64,000 bases of DNA from Streptomyces aidingensis (GCF_900112355.1 NZ_FOLM01000002.1:324742-388741), one strand, 5' to 3'; positions 24,815-35,212 are shown, counted from the first letter of the stretch. The notes: generated from the letters alone by a model not told the origin. Program-made: numbers and translations.

Positions 24815-25507
24815 TCAGGCCTTGGCGACAAAGACATGCATGGCGACCGTCGGCTCCAGCTCCGCCGTCTCGCCGCCGCTGCCCACCGTGACACCGCCGT
24901 GGCTGCCCAGGGTGACACTCACCGAGGCCCCCGGCTGCACACCCGCCCGGCGCAGCGTGTGCATCACCTGGGTGTCCGTCTGGATGGGCTCGCCGATCCG
25001 GCGGACCACGACCGTCTTGCCGCCGTCCGCGTCCAGATCGCTGAGCGCCACCATGCCCTCGTCCAGGAACGGATCGGGCTTGCCCGCCTCGCCCAGCTCG
25101 GCCAGGGCCGGGATCGGGTTCCCGTACGGCGACTCGGTGGGATGGTTGAGCAGCTCCAGCACGCGGCGCTCCACCGCGTCGCTCATCACATGCTCCCAGC
25201 GGCAGGCCTCGGCGTGCACATGCTCCCACTCCAGGCCGATCACATCGACCAGCAGGCACTCGGCCAGCCGGTGCTTGCGCATCACCCGCTCCGCCAGCCG
25301 CCGGCCCTCGTCGGTCAGCTCCAGATGGCGGTCACCGGCGATGATCAGCAGGCCGTCCCGCTCCATGCGGGCGACGGTCTGGCTGACGGTCGGGCCGCTC
25401 TGCTCCAGCCGCTCGGCGATTCGGGCGCGCATCGGTACCACCCCCTCCTCCTCCAGCTCCAGAATGGTGCGGAGGTACATCTCGGTGGTGTCGATGAGTC
25501 CGGACAT
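24815..25507 (-). CDS. dmdR1: DtxR/IdeR-family iron-dependent repressor DmdR1
   Basis: 230 residues. Winged helix 1-70 (LIDTTEMYLRTILELEEEG ... SGPTVSQTVARMERDGLL), metal-binding and dimer domain 70-140 with the conserved AECLLVDVIGLEWEHVHAEAC and HPTESPYGNPIP segments, and an SH3-like C-terminal domain. The Cys, His and Glu ligands (Cys in AEACRWEH, His79-type) are present. With Fe(II) it represses siderophore and iron-uptake genes by binding 19-bp iron boxes. Length and context (SIS gene divergent) correspond to S. coelicolor DmdR1. Main iron regulator, high confidence. Confidence 0.95.
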   Translation of the reverse strand: MSGLIDTTEMYLRTILELEEEGVVPMRARIAERLEQSGPTVSQTVARMERDGLLIIAGDRHLELTDEGRRLAERVMRKHRLAECLLVDVIGLEWEHVHAEACRWEHVMSDAVERRVLELLNHPTESPYGNPIPALAELGEAGKPDPFLDEGMVALSDLDADGGKTVVVRRIGEPIQTDTQVMHTLRRAGVQPGASVSVTLGSHGGVTVGSGGETAELEPTVAMHVFVAKA

Positions 25508-25669
25508 GACTGCCCCTCGAATGCTGTGTGCGGTGGCCCTGGAACTCAATTCTGACGCACTCCACCGACAACCGGACCCGCGCGACCGGAGGCTTGTACA
25601 CAGTCCGTCACAGCCGCCGTCGCACCCCCGGCGCCCGCCCCCGTTGCCGGGGGCCGCTCTTGACAGCAA

Positions 25670-25685
25670 AGTGGTTTAGACCTCA
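25670..25685. promoter_or_regulatory. DasR-responsive element (dre) before the SIS gene
   Basis: AGTGGTTTAGACCTCA matches the dre palindrome AGTGGTCTAGACCACT at 13 of 16 positions. A TTGACA (25660-25665) lies just upstream as the -35, so bound DasR would block RNA polymerase. DasR is the GntR repressor released by glucosamine-6-phosphate. Confidence 0.8.
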
Positions 25686-25745
25686 CCGTGACGTGCGGCA
25701 CACCCACCGGACGGGATCAGCGGGCAGGCGAGGAGACAACCCCAG

Positions 25746-26561
<816 letters not shown>

Positions 26562-26901
26562 CCTGCGGTTTCGCGAGGCGCGTAAATCCCTTGTGCGGTG
26601 GCGGCCGGAAACGTACTGTTCCCGGTACACGAGAAGGGAGGTGGTTCGGCAGATGTATGACAGTCGGACGCGTGAGGTGACTGCGGCCTAGGGCCGAGTC
26701 TCCGCATCAGCGCGGTTTGCCGGCCCAGCCGGCCAATCCCAAGCAGTCACCCGACCCGCGGGCCGCCGGTAACGTCCGGCCGGCTCCCCCGGCCGCCGCC
26801 AGGCGGCGGGGGAACCAGGCCCGCGGGTTGTCCGTTTTTCCGGGCCCTGCCGCTTCTCCCGGGCCCGGGGCTCGGGCCCAGGCCCAGGCCCGGGCCCGGG
26901 C
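26562..26901. other. Structured region between the SIS and pdxH genes
   Basis: 340 bases. They hold a 12-codon frame with a very good ribosome site (26653-26691), a GC hairpin around 26786-26812, a T5 run near 26836 and GGCCC/GGGCC repeats at 26860-26900 next to the pdxH stop. The right part probably contains the pdxH terminator. Confidence 0.5.
26653..26691 (+). CDS. Possible 12-residue peptide with strong ribosome site
   Basis: ATG...TAG encoding MYDSRTREVTAA, preceded by AGAAGGGAGGTGG. The ribosome site is better than most in this window and the frame uses typical codons. No gene on the same strand follows, so it is not an obvious leader peptide. Unrecognised; it may be part of a small RNA. 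Confidence 0.35.
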   Translation: MYDSRTREVTAA

Positions 26902-27735
26902 TCAAGGGCTGAGGCGCTCGATCCGCCAGGCGGTGGGGTCGCCGCCGCCGGGCCGGCGGGTGTAGCGCAGCCGGTCGTGGAGACGGTTCTCCCGGCCCTG
27001 CCAGAATTCCACTTCCTCCGGGACCACCCGGTACCCGCCCCAGTGCGGCGGCGCGGGCACGTCCTCACCCTCCGGATAGCGCCGGGCCAGCTCCGCATAC
27101 ATCCGGTCCAGCTCCTCCCGCGAGGCCACCACCTCGGACTGCTCGCTCGCCCAGGCACCGAGCTGCGAGCCGTGCGGCCGGGTGCGGAAATACGCCGCGG
27201 TCTCGTCCCGCCCGGTGCGCTCCGCCCGGCCCTGGACGATCACCTGGCGGGCAATGGCATGCCAGGGAAAGACCAGGGAGACGGCCGGATTGGCGTCGAT
27301 GTCCCGGCCCTTGCGGGAGCGGTAGTTGGTGAAGAAGACCAGGCCTCGCTCGTCGAACCCCTTGAGCAGCACGGTGCGGGCGGTGGGACGGCCGGAGGCG
27401 TCGGCGGTGGCCAGGATCATGGCGTTCGGCTCATGGATGCCGCTCTCCGCGGCCTCGGCGAACCAGCGCGCGAATTGCCGGACCGGGTCGGGGGCGAGAC
27501 CCTGCTCATGGAGTCCTTCGCGCCGGTAACGCACCCGCATCGCGGCGGGATCGAGAAACGGGGAAGGTACGGACGAATGTGCGGGCTCGTGCACCGCCTC
27601 GGTGGCGGGGTCCCGGTGGCCTGCGGCGCGGCCTGCGGGACGGCCGGCGGAGCGGCCGGCGGAGCGGCCGGCGGAGTCGGTGGCGGGACGGCGGCGGTCG
27701 GGTCGTTCGGCGTGGGCGGCTTGGGACACGGCCAT
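26902..27735 (-). CDS. pdxH: Pyridoxamine 5'-phosphate oxidase
   Basis: 277 residues from the Met at 27735; a Met at 27747 is equally possible. The enzyme core begins near residue 65 ([14 protein letters not shown]). FMN and PLP contacts include [22 protein letters not shown], the [15 protein letters not shown] signature and the end [14 protein letters not shown] ... RIERLSP. It oxidises pyridoxamine- or pyridoxine-phosphate to PLP with FMN and O2. The first 60 residues are a variable Arg/Ala/Gly-rich leader coded by GGCGGAGCGGCC-type repeats and may not all be translated. It is divergent from a citrate synthase, the same order as I remember for SCO4387-SCO4388. Confidence 0.93.
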   Translation of the reverse strand: MAVSQAAHAERPDRRRPATDSAGRSAGRSAGRPAGRAAGHRDPATEAVHEPAHSSVPSPFLDPAAMRVRYRREGLHEQGLAPDPVRQFARWFAEAAESGIHEPNAMILATADASGRPTARTVLLKGFDERGLVFFTNYRSRKGRDIDANPAVSLVFPWHAIARQVIVQGRAERTGRDETAAYFRTRPHGSQLGAWASEQSEVVASREELDRMYAELARRYPEGEDVPAPPHWGGYRVVPEEVEFWQGRENRLHDRLRYTRRPGGGDPTAWRIERLSP

Positions 27736-28018
27736 ATCTTGCAGCATGCCGCCGACAGCCCGGACGCGCCGCCCGGCGGCGTTCCCCTGTGGCCGCGCCG
27801 CGCCCGGCGCTATGGTGACCGTCCGGGTCTCGGGGCACTGCGTGCCGCCAACGACAGCGGCACCGGCTTCCCCGGACCCCGCGAGGCCATTCCGGAACGC
27901 GCACGACGTGCCGAAATGCCGCGCAGCGGACCGCCGGAGGCACGAGACACCGCGTGCCCGCCCCACCGCCCCACGGTCCGTTACCGCCTGACGCACACAG
28001 CCTGACAAGGAGCCGCAG

Positions 28019-29140
28019 ATGTCGGATTTCGTACCTGGTCTTGAAGGGGTGATCGCCTTTGAGACGGAGATCGCCGAGCCGGACAAGGAGGGCGGCTCGC
28101 TCCGCTACCGCGGGGTGGACATCGAGGACCTGGTGGGGCACGTCTCCTTCGGGAACGTGTGGGGGCTGCTGGTGGACGGCACCTTCGAGCCGGGCCTGCC
28201 GCCGGCCGAGCCGTTCCCGATCCCGGTCCACTCGGGCGACATCCGGGTGGACGTGCAGTCGGCGCTCGCCATGCTCGCCCCCGCCTGGGGCCTGAAGCCG
28301 CTGCTGGACATCGACCCGGCGCAGGCCCGGGACGACCTGGCGCGCGCCGCGGTGATGGCGCTGAGCTATGTGGCGCAGTCGGCGCGCGGCACCGGTCTGC
28401 CGATGGTGCCGCAGAAGGAGATCGACAAGGCCGAGACCATCGCCGAGCGCTTCATGCGCCGCTGGCGCGGCGAGCCCGACCCCAAACACGTCGCGGCCGT
28501 GGACGCCTACTGGACCTCCGCCGCCGAGCACGGCATGAACGCCTCCACCTTCACCGCCCGGGTGATCGCCTCCACCGGCGCGGATGTGGCGGCGGCCCTG
28601 TCGGGAGCGGTGGGCGCCATGTCCGGGCCGCTGCACGGCGGCGCGCCGTCCCGGGTGCTGGGAATGATCGAGGAGGTGGAGCGGACCGGCGACGCCCGGG
28701 CGTTTGTGCGGCGCGAGCTGGACGCGGGCCGCCGGCTGATGGGCTTCGGGCACCGGGTGTACCGGGCCGAGGACCCGCGGGCGCGGGTGCTGCGGCGCAC
28801 GGCCAAGGAACTGGGCGCGCCGCGCTACGAGGTGGCGGTGGCGCTGGAGGAGGCGGCGCTGGAGGAGCTGCGCAGCCGCCGCCCGGACCGGGTGCTGGCC
28901 ACCAATGTGGAGTTCTGGGCGGCGATCATGCTGGACTTCGCCGAGGTCCCGGCGCACATGTTCACGGCGATGTTCACCTGTGCGCGGACGGCGGGCTGGT
29001 CGGCGCACATTCTGGAGCAGATGCGCACGGGCCGGCTGGTGCGTCCCTCGGCCCGCTACACCGGCCCGGGCGGGCGCGACCCGCGCGAGATCCCCGGCTA
29101 TCCGGCCGCCGCCCGCCCGCCCTACGGCTCCGGCGTCTGA
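28019..29140 (+). CDS. Citrate synthase
   Basis: 373 residues. The active-site elements are present: HGGAPSRVL with the first catalytic His, [14 protein letters not shown] with the second His and an oxaloacetate-binding Arg, and the Asp in the C-terminal segment [16 protein letters not shown]. It condenses acetyl-CoA with oxaloacetate. It is the short form typical of a second (CitA2 or methylcitrate-like) synthase rather than the 430-residue hexameric type, so propionyl-CoA use cannot be excluded. The ATG at 28019 follows AAGGAG. Confidence 0.92.
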   Translation: MSDFVPGLEGVIAFETEIAEPDKEGGSLRYRGVDIEDLVGHVSFGNVWGLLVDGTFEPGLPPAEPFPIPVHSGDIRVDVQSALAMLAPAWGLKPLLDIDPAQARDDLARAAVMALSYVAQSARGTGLPMVPQKEIDKAETIAERFMRRWRGEPDPKHVAAVDAYWTSAAEHGMNASTFTARVIASTGADVAAALSGAVGAMSGPLHGGAPSRVLGMIEEVERTGDARAFVRRELDAGRRLMGFGHRVYRAEDPRARVLRRTAKELGAPRYEVAVALEEAALEELRSRRPDRVLATNVEFWAAIMLDFAEVPAHMFTAMFTCARTAGWSAHILEQMRTGRLVRPSARYTGPGGRDPREIPGYPAAARPPYGSGV

Positions 29141-29205
29141 CCCCGCCTCCGCTCCCGCCGGGGCGGGGCGGGGCGGGGCGGTTCTCTGCCCCCTTCCCGC
29201 CCCGC

Positions 29206-29973
29206 TCAGGCGTGCGAGAGCGCGAAGGAGACCAGAAAACCGCAGACGGTGATCAGGCCGATCGCCAGATGCGCGTCCTGGAACGCCTCGGGGATCATGG
29301 TGTCGGCGATCATGGCGAGGATCGCCCCGGCGGCGATCGCCGTGACCGCCGCCACCACGGCCGTGGAGAAGGTGCCGAGCACCGCGTAGCCGAGCACCGC
29401 CGAGACGGCGGCAGCCACGGCGATCGAGCCCCAGACACCGTAGACATAGCCGGGGCGGCGGCCCGCCCGCCGCATCCCGGCGGAGCTGGACAGCCCCTCG
29501 GGGACATTGCTGATGAAGACCGCGATGACGGTGACGGTACTGACCGCGCCGCCGTCCAGCAGGCTGACGCCGATGGCCGCCGACTCCGGCACCCCGTCCA
29601 GCAGCGCGCCCAGCGCCAGCGCGGCGCCGGAGCCGGCCATTTGCGCCTCGGAGGGCTGCCGGTGCTTCGCGGCCCCGGCGGCCCCGGACCGCTTGCGGTG
29701 CCGGGCGCCGCGCCGGTCCAGCCAGACATTGCCCAGGGTGTACGCGACGGCCCCGGCCAGCGTGCCGATGGCCGCCGGCCCCATGCCGCCCTGCTCGTAC
29801 GCCTCCCCGACGAGCTCGAACGAGACGGCGGAGAGCAGCACGCCCGCGCCGAAGGCCATCACCGAGGCCACGATCCGGGCGGGCACCGGCACCCGGTAGC
29901 CGATCAGCGCCCCGATCAGCAGTGCCGAACCGCCCATTAGCCCCCAGAGTCCGGCCTCCACGATTTCCGCCAT
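29206..29973 (-). CDS. ZIP-family divalent metal transporter
   Basis: 255 residues with about eight hydrophobic helices. Helix 4 carries LGALLDGVPESAAIG and helix 5 carries ISNVPEGLSSSAG, the ZIP metal-path signatures. A short Arg/Lys/His-rich loop between helices 3 and 4 (about 105-130) is the usual variable loop. Likely imports zinc or another divalent metal; the exact metal is not readable. It is convergent with the citrate synthase gene. Metal supply fits with dmdR1 nearby, but no iron box was seen. Confidence 0.9.
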   Translation of the reverse strand: MAEIVEAGLWGLMGGSALLIGALIGYRVPVPARIVASVMAFGAGVLLSAVSFELVGEAYEQGGMGPAAIGTLAGAVAYTLGNVWLDRRGARHRKRSGAAGAAKHRQPSEAQMAGSGAALALGALLDGVPESAAIGVSLLDGGAVSTVTVIAVFISNVPEGLSSSAGMRRAGRRPGYVYGVWGSIAVAAAVSAVLGYAVLGTFSTAVVAAVTAIAAGAILAMIADTMIPEAFQDAHLAIGLITVCGFLVSFALSHA

Positions 29974-30021
29974 GCGGTCCGGTCTACCGGGTGGCGGCCC
30001 ACCGGGCCACGACGACGCAGC

Positions 30022-30216
30022 TCAGTCAGCCGACCGGCCCAGCGCCCCGCCCCGCACCGCCCGCAGCAGAGCCGCCACCCGCACCGCGTCCGCCACCAGC
30101 ACCGCCCCCGGCGCCTCGCTCTCCCGCAGCAGCAGCGCACGGGCGGCGCTGCCTATTTCGACGCATTCATGCTGGTCTGTCGAGAAAGACGATTTCTGCC
30201 AGTGGATCTCCGTCAT
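30022..30216 (-). CDS. DUF397 small protein, partner of the XRE regulator
   Basis: 64 residues beginning with the diagnostic DUF397 segment IHWQKSSFSTDQHECVEIG. Such proteins are coded next to XRE-DUF5753 regulators (WhiJ family) all over Streptomyces genomes and are thought to act with them. The gene starts 13 bases after the upstream XRE stop, so the two form an operon. The Met at 30216 is favoured because it opens the domain. The C-terminal half is less conserved than usual. Confidence 0.9.
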   Translation of the reverse strand: MTEIHWQKSSFSTDQHECVEIGSAARALLLRESEAPGAVLVADAVRVAALLRAVRGGALGRSAD

Positions 30217-30229
30217 GCCACGCCCGCCT

Positions 30230-31081
30230 TCACATGAATCGCGCGATGTCTGCGATGAGTTCACGCGTCTCTTCAGGGGTCAGGGAGATGTTTTCGACCC
30301 GGCTCATGGTAGCCCGGTAGTTCTGTAGGTGGGTCTCCGCGTCCAGCAGTGCGTGGCCGTGGCGGACTTCGAGGTGCACAGTGTCGAGCTGCGGCACGGC
30401 AGCGTAGGCATATACCGTGGAAAGCCCTGTGTTGGGGAGCACTCCGGCCGAGAAAGGAATCGCCCGGAGCGTCACATTGGGCCGCTCGGAGGCTTCCAGC
30501 AGATGGTCGAGTTGCCGCCTGGCGACTTTGGGCCCGCCGGTTTCCAGGCGGAACGCTGATTCGTGCACCAGGAATGTGCACTGCGGCGGGTCGTCCCGGT
30601 CGAGCACATCCCGACGCCGCATGCGAAAGGAAATCTTGCGGCGCAGCTCTACGGGATTCGGCTCCGGTACGTCGATGGCGAGTACCGCCCTGGCGTATTC
30701 CTCGGTCTGGAGCAGCCCCGGAACGTGCATGATCTGGATGGTGCGCATGGCTCGTGCGAAGTGCTCCAGCTCGGCCAGATCCAGGGCGGTCGCGGGCAGC
30801 TTGTCCCGGTAGTGCTCCCACCACCCCCTGACCCGCTCTTCGGCCATCGCCGCCAGGGCATCGACGTAGGCCGCGTCGGGGCAGGAGTAGATGCGGGCGA
30901 GGGTCCTGACCCGCTCCGCGCTGACGCCGAAGCGCCCGGTCTCCATGTTGCTTATCCCGGCCCGGTTGGTCCCCAGTTCCTCGGCCGCCTGCATCGGTGT
31001 CATCCCGATCCGCTCGCGCAGCTTCCGCAACTCGCAGCCGATGCGCCTCTGTCGAGCGGTAGGTGCGGTCCTCGATGGCAT
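30230..31081 (-). CDS. XRE-family regulator with DUF5753 (WhiJ-like)
   Basis: 283 residues. Helix-turn-helix at about 15-70 (LRERIGMTPMQAAEELGTNRAGISNMETG), then DUF5753 (about 95-283) with the usual IMHVPGLLQTEEYARAVL and VHLEVRHGHALL segments. WhiJ-type proteins regulate development with a DUF397 partner and often an RsbW-like ATPase. All three types are found here within 2 kb. Base composition is noticeably less GC-rich than in neighbouring housekeeping genes, in keeping with a transferable accessory cluster. Confidence 0.92.
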   Translation of the reverse strand: MPSRTAPTARQRRIGCELRKLRERIGMTPMQAAEELGTNRAGISNMETGRFGVSAERVRTLARIYSCPDAAYVDALAAMAEERVRGWWEHYRDKLPATALDLAELEHFARAMRTIQIMHVPGLLQTEEYARAVLAIDVPEPNPVELRRKISFRMRRRDVLDRDDPPQCTFLVHESAFRLETGGPKVARRQLDHLLEASERPNVTLRAIPFSAGVLPNTGLSTVYAYAAVPQLDTVHLEVRHGHALLDAETHLQNYRATMSRVENISLTPEETRELIADIARFM

Positions 31082-31307
31082 GAGACTTCCTCCTCGCCGC
31101 CATCCTGCCACAGCGCCGAAATAGAAAGACTGTTCTGGGTAGCATCATCGCCGAATGCGTAGAAAATTATCGACAGCAGGCTCTAGGCTGAGAACCCCCT
31201 CACGCTGAGCGAGTCAGTGAATCCGCAGTGCAGTCGGGGCAGTTGCCCGGCCGGGCCACGGTGGCGCGCCGAAACGGTGAGGCAGACGACGAGCGTTGGG
31301 AGTCCGC

Positions 31308-31757
31308 ATGGTCACCGCCCTGTCCGCCCGCATGCGCCGGGTCCCGGCACATCCGGTCCGCACCTACCGCTTCACCGCACCGAACGCCTCCGACACTCCC
31401 CGGCTGGCCCGCGACCATGTCGCCGGCCTGCTCCGGCACACCGGACACGGCAGCCTCGCCGAGACCGCCAGACTGCTGGTCAGCGAGGCCGTCACCAACG
31501 TCTACCTGCACACCCGCGTACCCCTGCTCACCGTCCGGACCTCGGTGCGGCCCGACCGGGTCTTCATCGCCGTGGTGGACGCCTCGCCGCGCACCGTCCC
31601 CGAGGAGCGCGCCATGGCGGCCCACGACGCCGACGACGAATGCGGCCGGGGCCTCGCCCTCGTCGCCGCACTCGCCACCGCCTGGGGCATCACCTGGCAC
31701 GGCGCCCCCGACCCCCACGAGAAAAGCGTCTGGTTCGAACTCCGCAAGACCGCCTGA
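31308..31757 (+). CDS. RsbW-like ATP-binding regulatory protein
   Basis: 149 residues, compact HATPase_c fold: N-box LVSEAVTNVYLHT at about 60-72, G1 loop VVDASPR (degenerate), G2 GRGLALV near 118. This is the AbaA-OrfA type found beside WhiJ-like XRE genes. The ATG at 31308 was chosen; TTG at 31296 adds four residues. It is divergent from the XRE gene and heads a run of four genes on the plus strand. It may phosphorylate a STAS partner or act as a scaffold; unknown. Confidence 0.88.
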   Translation: MVTALSARMRRVPAHPVRTYRFTAPNASDTPRLARDHVAGLLRHTGHGSLAETARLLVSEAVTNVYLHTRVPLLTVRTSVRPDRVFIAVVDASPRTVPEERAMAAHDADDECGRGLALVAALATAWGITWHGAPDPHEKSVWFELRKTA

Positions 31758-31865
31758 CGCGATTCCGCCTTGTCCGGCCCCCCACCGATCCCTACACTCC
31801 GTAGCGAGGACATCACCATTCATGCATGACGCACACGTTTCCCGTGGTACGGACAGGGGGTCCCG

Positions 31866-32138
31866 GTGGCACGAACGTGGGAAGCAGACCCGTCGGCGTC
31901 GTTCGCCAAACGGCTGGGGAAACCGGCACGGGAACTCGGCAACTCCGACGGCGAGGACGAGTGTCCGGACATCTGGCTGCTGGACAACGGGGATGTCGCT
32001 GTCATCGGACGGGATCTCACCTCCGCCTACGAGAGCCGTCTGCCCGAGGGGGTCGCCCTCGGGGCGGATGAGCGGCTGGTGGTCATCCCCGGGGCCATGC
32101 TGAGCGCTGCGAAACCGGACATCACCGATGCCGTCTGA
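31866..32138 (+). CDS. Small protein of unknown function preceding DUF6879
   Basis: 90 residues from a GTG with AGGGGG upstream. Central motif DIWLLDNGDVAVIGRDLT and end ERLVVIPGAMLSAAKPDI. Small acidic proteins of this kind commonly precede DUF6879 genes in Streptomyces. Its stop overlaps the next start by 11 bases, so it is translationally coupled to that gene. No signal peptide. Function unknown; an antitoxin-like or adaptor role with the DUF6879 protein is conceivable. Confidence 0.8.
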   Translation: MARTWEADPSASFAKRLGKPARELGNSDGEDECPDIWLLDNGDVAVIGRDLTSAYESRLPEGVALGADERLVVIPGAMLSAAKPDITDAV

Positions 32139-32757
32139 AGTACTGGAGCCCTTGCGGCTTCGCCGGAGCGCCGGGGAACGCCTGACTCGGGAGGTGTACC
32201 GGCCCGACTTCCGGCGACGGATGGAAGCCCTGCGGGACAGCGGCTTCTGGAAGCTGGAACGCCGGCAGCACTTCGAGGAGATCGGGAGCGCCAGCCGCGA
32301 CGCCCTCCGCCGGGGCGACTGGGCCGCCGCCCTGCGGCTGTTCGACGAGCGACGCCCACAACTCGCCCAAGAGAAGCAGAAAGACGCACAGAGAGGACTC
32401 GTCAAGTACCGGGTACGCATCGTGCGGCAGCCGCTGAGCCCTTACGTGCAGTGGGAGCTGCACTCGCTGCGCCAGCAGGCGGAGTACGGCACCCGGGTGC
32501 GTGTGGTGAGGACCGAGCAGCTCGGCGGCCTGGAGGCGGCCGGACCGCTCCCGGAGCTGGTGTCACTGGGCGGGCAGGTGCTCTACGAGGTGTGCTACAC
32601 GCGGGACGGCGTTCCGGACGGTGCCATCCGGTTCACCGCCCCCGACACCGTGAGACGGGCAGAGGAACTCATCAAGGGCCTGTACAGAATCGGGGAAGAC
32701 ATCGCCCCCTACTTCGCCCGTGAGGTGGCGCCGCTTCCTCCGCCGCCGGCCGCCTGA
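32128..32757 (+). CDS. DUF6879-family protein
   Basis: 209 residues with the DUF6879 pattern: an N-terminal FWKLERRQHFEE, the middle YRVRIVRQPLSPYVQWELH, and VLYEVCYTRDGVPDGA towards the end. The family is widespread in actinomycetes, near XRE or STAND genes, with no known reaction. The fold is expected to be compact alpha/beta. The gene overlaps its neighbours on both sides (11 and 38 bases), a sign of tight coupling with the STAND ATPase that follows. Confidence 0.85.
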   Translation: MPSEVLEPLRLRRSAGERLTREVYRPDFRRRMEALRDSGFWKLERRQHFEEIGSASRDALRRGDWAAALRLFDERRPQLAQEKQKDAQRGLVKYRVRIVRQPLSPYVQWELHSLRQQAEYGTRVRVVRTEQLGGLEAAGPLPELVSLGGQVLYEVCYTRDGVPDGAIRFTAPDTVRRAEELIKGLYRIGEDIAPYFAREVAPLPPPPAA

Positions 32758-35212
32758 GCGGAAAGGGGACAGGATCATCGGCGGGGACAGGGAACGCCCC
32801 GGGGAGCGGGCAGGCGGTACGCACTCCGAGCTGTCGGGAACATCGCGGGACGTGGTGCAGGCCGGTCAGGTCAGCGGCGGGGTGCACTTCCACCGGGCCG
32901 AGCGCACCGGCGACCGGGAGGTGCCACCGAAGCCACGGCAGTTACCGGCGGACGTCCGTGGGTTTGTGAACCGTACCGAGGAGCTTGAACGCCTCAACGC
33001 GGTGCTGACCGGGGAGGACGGCAAGCCGCTCATGGTGCAGGTCTGCGTGATCGCCGGGACCGCCGGGGCGGGAAAGACATCCCTCGCTCTGCACTGGGCA
33101 CACCAGATCAAGGACCACTTCCCCGACGGACAGTTGTACGTCAATCTGCGCGGTTACGATCCGGGCGAGCCCGTCACGGCCCCACAGGCGCTGCACCGGT
33201 TCCTGGTGGCGCTGGGGGTGCCCGCCACCGGTATTCCGGCCGATACCGAGGCCGCCGCCTCCTTGTACCGCTCGCTGCTGGCGGACCGGCGGATGCTCAT
33301 CGTGCTGGACAACGCCGCTTCCCTCGGCCAGGTCCGGCCACTGCTGCCGGGCAGCGGCGCGTGCCTGACCATCGTCACCAGCCGCAGCCGCCTGTCGGGG
33401 CTGGCGATCCGGGACGGAGCGCAGCGGCTCCCGCTCGGCACTCTCCCGGAGCACGACGCGGTGGCCCTGTTGCGCGCCCTCACCACCGGATATCGCCCCG
33501 AAGACGACGCGGGGCGGCTCGCCGAACTCGCCCGCCTGTGCGCCCGGCTGCCGCTGGCCCTGCGGATCGCGGCCGAACGGGCGGTCAGCCGCCCGTATCT
33601 CCGGCTGGAGGACCTCATTGCCGATCTGCGTGACGAATCCGCGCTCTGGGACGCGCTCAGCACCGGCGACGAGGACGAAGCCGAAGCCGTGCGTACCGTC
33701 TTCGCATGGTCCTACCGGGCACTGCCGAAGGACGCCGCGCGCCTCTTCCGGCTGCTGGGTCTTTTTCCGGGACCGAGCTTCACTGCTGCGGCAGCGGCGG
33801 CGCTCGCCGGGACGGCCCCGGGACGGGTGCGTCAATTGCTGGACTCGCTCGTCGGCGCGCATCTTGTGGAGCAGACCGCGCCGGACCGGTTCGAGTTCCA
33901 CGATCTGCTTCGCGCGTATGCGGCGGAACAGGGACGGACCGAGGAACCGCCGGAGGAGCGCCTGGGGGCGGTGCGCAGGCTGGCGGTCTGGTATCTGCGT
34001 ACCGCAGCTGCCGCCCGGCGCGAGTCGGCCGGGGGTACCTCTCTGATTCCGGAGGAGGACCCGGGGACCGGTGACGAGGAGGCCGCCCGTCCCGTCACGT
34101 TTGCCGACTACGACCAGGCGGTGGACTGGATCGAGGCCGAGCACCCGGGCTTTCTCCCCCTCACCAGGGCTGTCCGGGAGGCCGGCTTTGCCGGCCTGGT
34201 CTGGCGGCTGGCAGAGGTGTTCTGGGGGGCGCGGGCGCAGTCGGTACCGGTGACGGACTGGCTGGCCATGGGGAGGATCGGCCTGGAAGCCGCCCGGGAG
34301 ACGGGTGACCGGGAGGCACAGGCCCGGCTGCGCACGGCGCTCGGCATGGCCTGCACCCGGGCCGGGCTGCCGGCGGAAAGTGCCGAGCACCACGGCGAGG
34401 CGCTGGCGATCCACCGGGCGCTGGGCAATCGGCAGGGGGAGGGAGAGGCGCTGAACGCGCTGGCGCTGGCCCGGCTGCGCGGGCGGGAGCTGGGCCGGGC
34501 GGAGGAGCTGCTGACGGCGGCGCTGGGCATCTTCCGGGAGTCGGGCGAGGTGCGCTGGGCGGCGACGGTGCTGGCGAATCTGGCCAGTGTCCATGTCCGG
34601 GCGGGCCGGCTCGCCGAGGGCGATGCGGCGGTGGGGGCCGCGCTGGAGGTGTACCGGGCGCGCGGGGACCGGCGGGGCGAGGGCAACGCGCTGCGGCTGC
34701 TGAGCGAGATTCAGCGGGAGCGCGGGGAACCGGCCGAGGCCGTGCGGAGCGCCGAGGCCGCCGTGGAGATCGCGCTGGGGCTGCGCAATCGGGTGCTGGA
34801 GGCGTACTGGCTGCTGAGCCTGGGCGCCGCGCGGCTGGCGGCCGGGGAGCCGGAGGGGGCGCTGGAGGCGTTCCAGCGGTCTTCGGTGCTGCACCGGCGG
34901 CTGGGTGACCGCGGGCGGGAAGGGCTGGGGTGGCAGGGGGCCGGGGAGGTGTACCTGGCGCTGGAACGTCACGCGGAGGCGGCGGAGTTCTACCGCCGGG
35001 CCGCCGCCGCGCACGGTGAGCAGGCCGACCGGTGGAACCGGGCCGTGGCGCTGGACGGGCTGGCCCGCGCGGTGGACGGGAAGGCCCCGGAAACGGCTCG
35101 GGAGCGGTGGCGGGAGGCGCTGGGGCTGCTGGACGGGTACGGGGACGCCCGGGCGGTGGGGTTGCGTGAGGTGATCGTGGGGCGGCTGGTCAGCGCGGGG
35201 CCGGAGGGCTGA
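32720..35212 (+). CDS. STAND NTPase with NB-ARC and TPR domains
   Basis: 830 residues. The first 50 are basic and then carry VVQAGQVSGGVHFH, a short beta motif found before many actinobacterial STAND ATPases. NB-ARC: P-loop GTAGAGKTSL near 111-120, Walker B MLIVLDNA near 193-200, winged helix to about 410. TPR repeats fill 500-815. Unlike AfsR it has no DNA-binding domain, so it is more likely a sensor or scaffold that oligomerises on a signal, as in NLR-like proteins. GTG start 38 bases inside the DUF6879 gene. The effector must lie in the N terminus or in a partner, for example the DUF6879 or RsbW-like protein. Role unknown. Confidence 0.85.
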   Translation: MRWRRFLRRRPPERKGDRIIGGDRERPGERAGGTHSELSGTSRDVVQAGQVSGGVHFHRAERTGDREVPPKPRQLPADVRGFVNRTEELERLNAVLTGEDGKPLMVQVCVIAGTAGAGKTSLALHWAHQIKDHFPDGQLYVNLRGYDPGEPVTAPQALHRFLVALGVPATGIPADTEAAASLYRSLLADRRMLIVLDNAASLGQVRPLLPGSGACLTIVTSRSRLSGLAIRDGAQRLPLGTLPEHDAVALLRALTTGYRPEDDAGRLAELARLCARLPLALRIAAERAVSRPYLRLEDLIADLRDESALWDALSTGDEDEAEAVRTVFAWSYRALPKDAARLFRLLGLFPGPSFTAAAAAALAGTAPGRVRQLLDSLVGAHLVEQTAPDRFEFHDLLRAYAAEQGRTEEPPEERLGAVRRLAVWYLRTAAAARRESAGGTSLIPEEDPGTGDEEAARPVTFADYDQAVDWIEAEHPGFLPLTRAVREAGFAGLVWRLAEVFWGARAQSVPVTDWLAMGRIGLEAARETGDREAQARLRTALGMACTRAGLPAESAEHHGEALAIHRALGNRQGEGEALNALALARLRGRELGRAEELLTAALGIFRESGEVRWAATVLANLASVHVRAGRLAEGDAAVGAALEVYRARGDRRGEGNALRLLSEIQRERGEPAEAVRSAEAAVEIALGLRNRVLEAYWLLSLGAARLAAGEPEGALEAFQRSSVLHRRLGDRGREGLGWQGAGEVYLALERHAEAAEFYRRAAAAHGEQADRWNRAVALDGLARAVDGKAPETARERWREALGLLDGYGDARAVGLREVIVGRLVSAGPEG

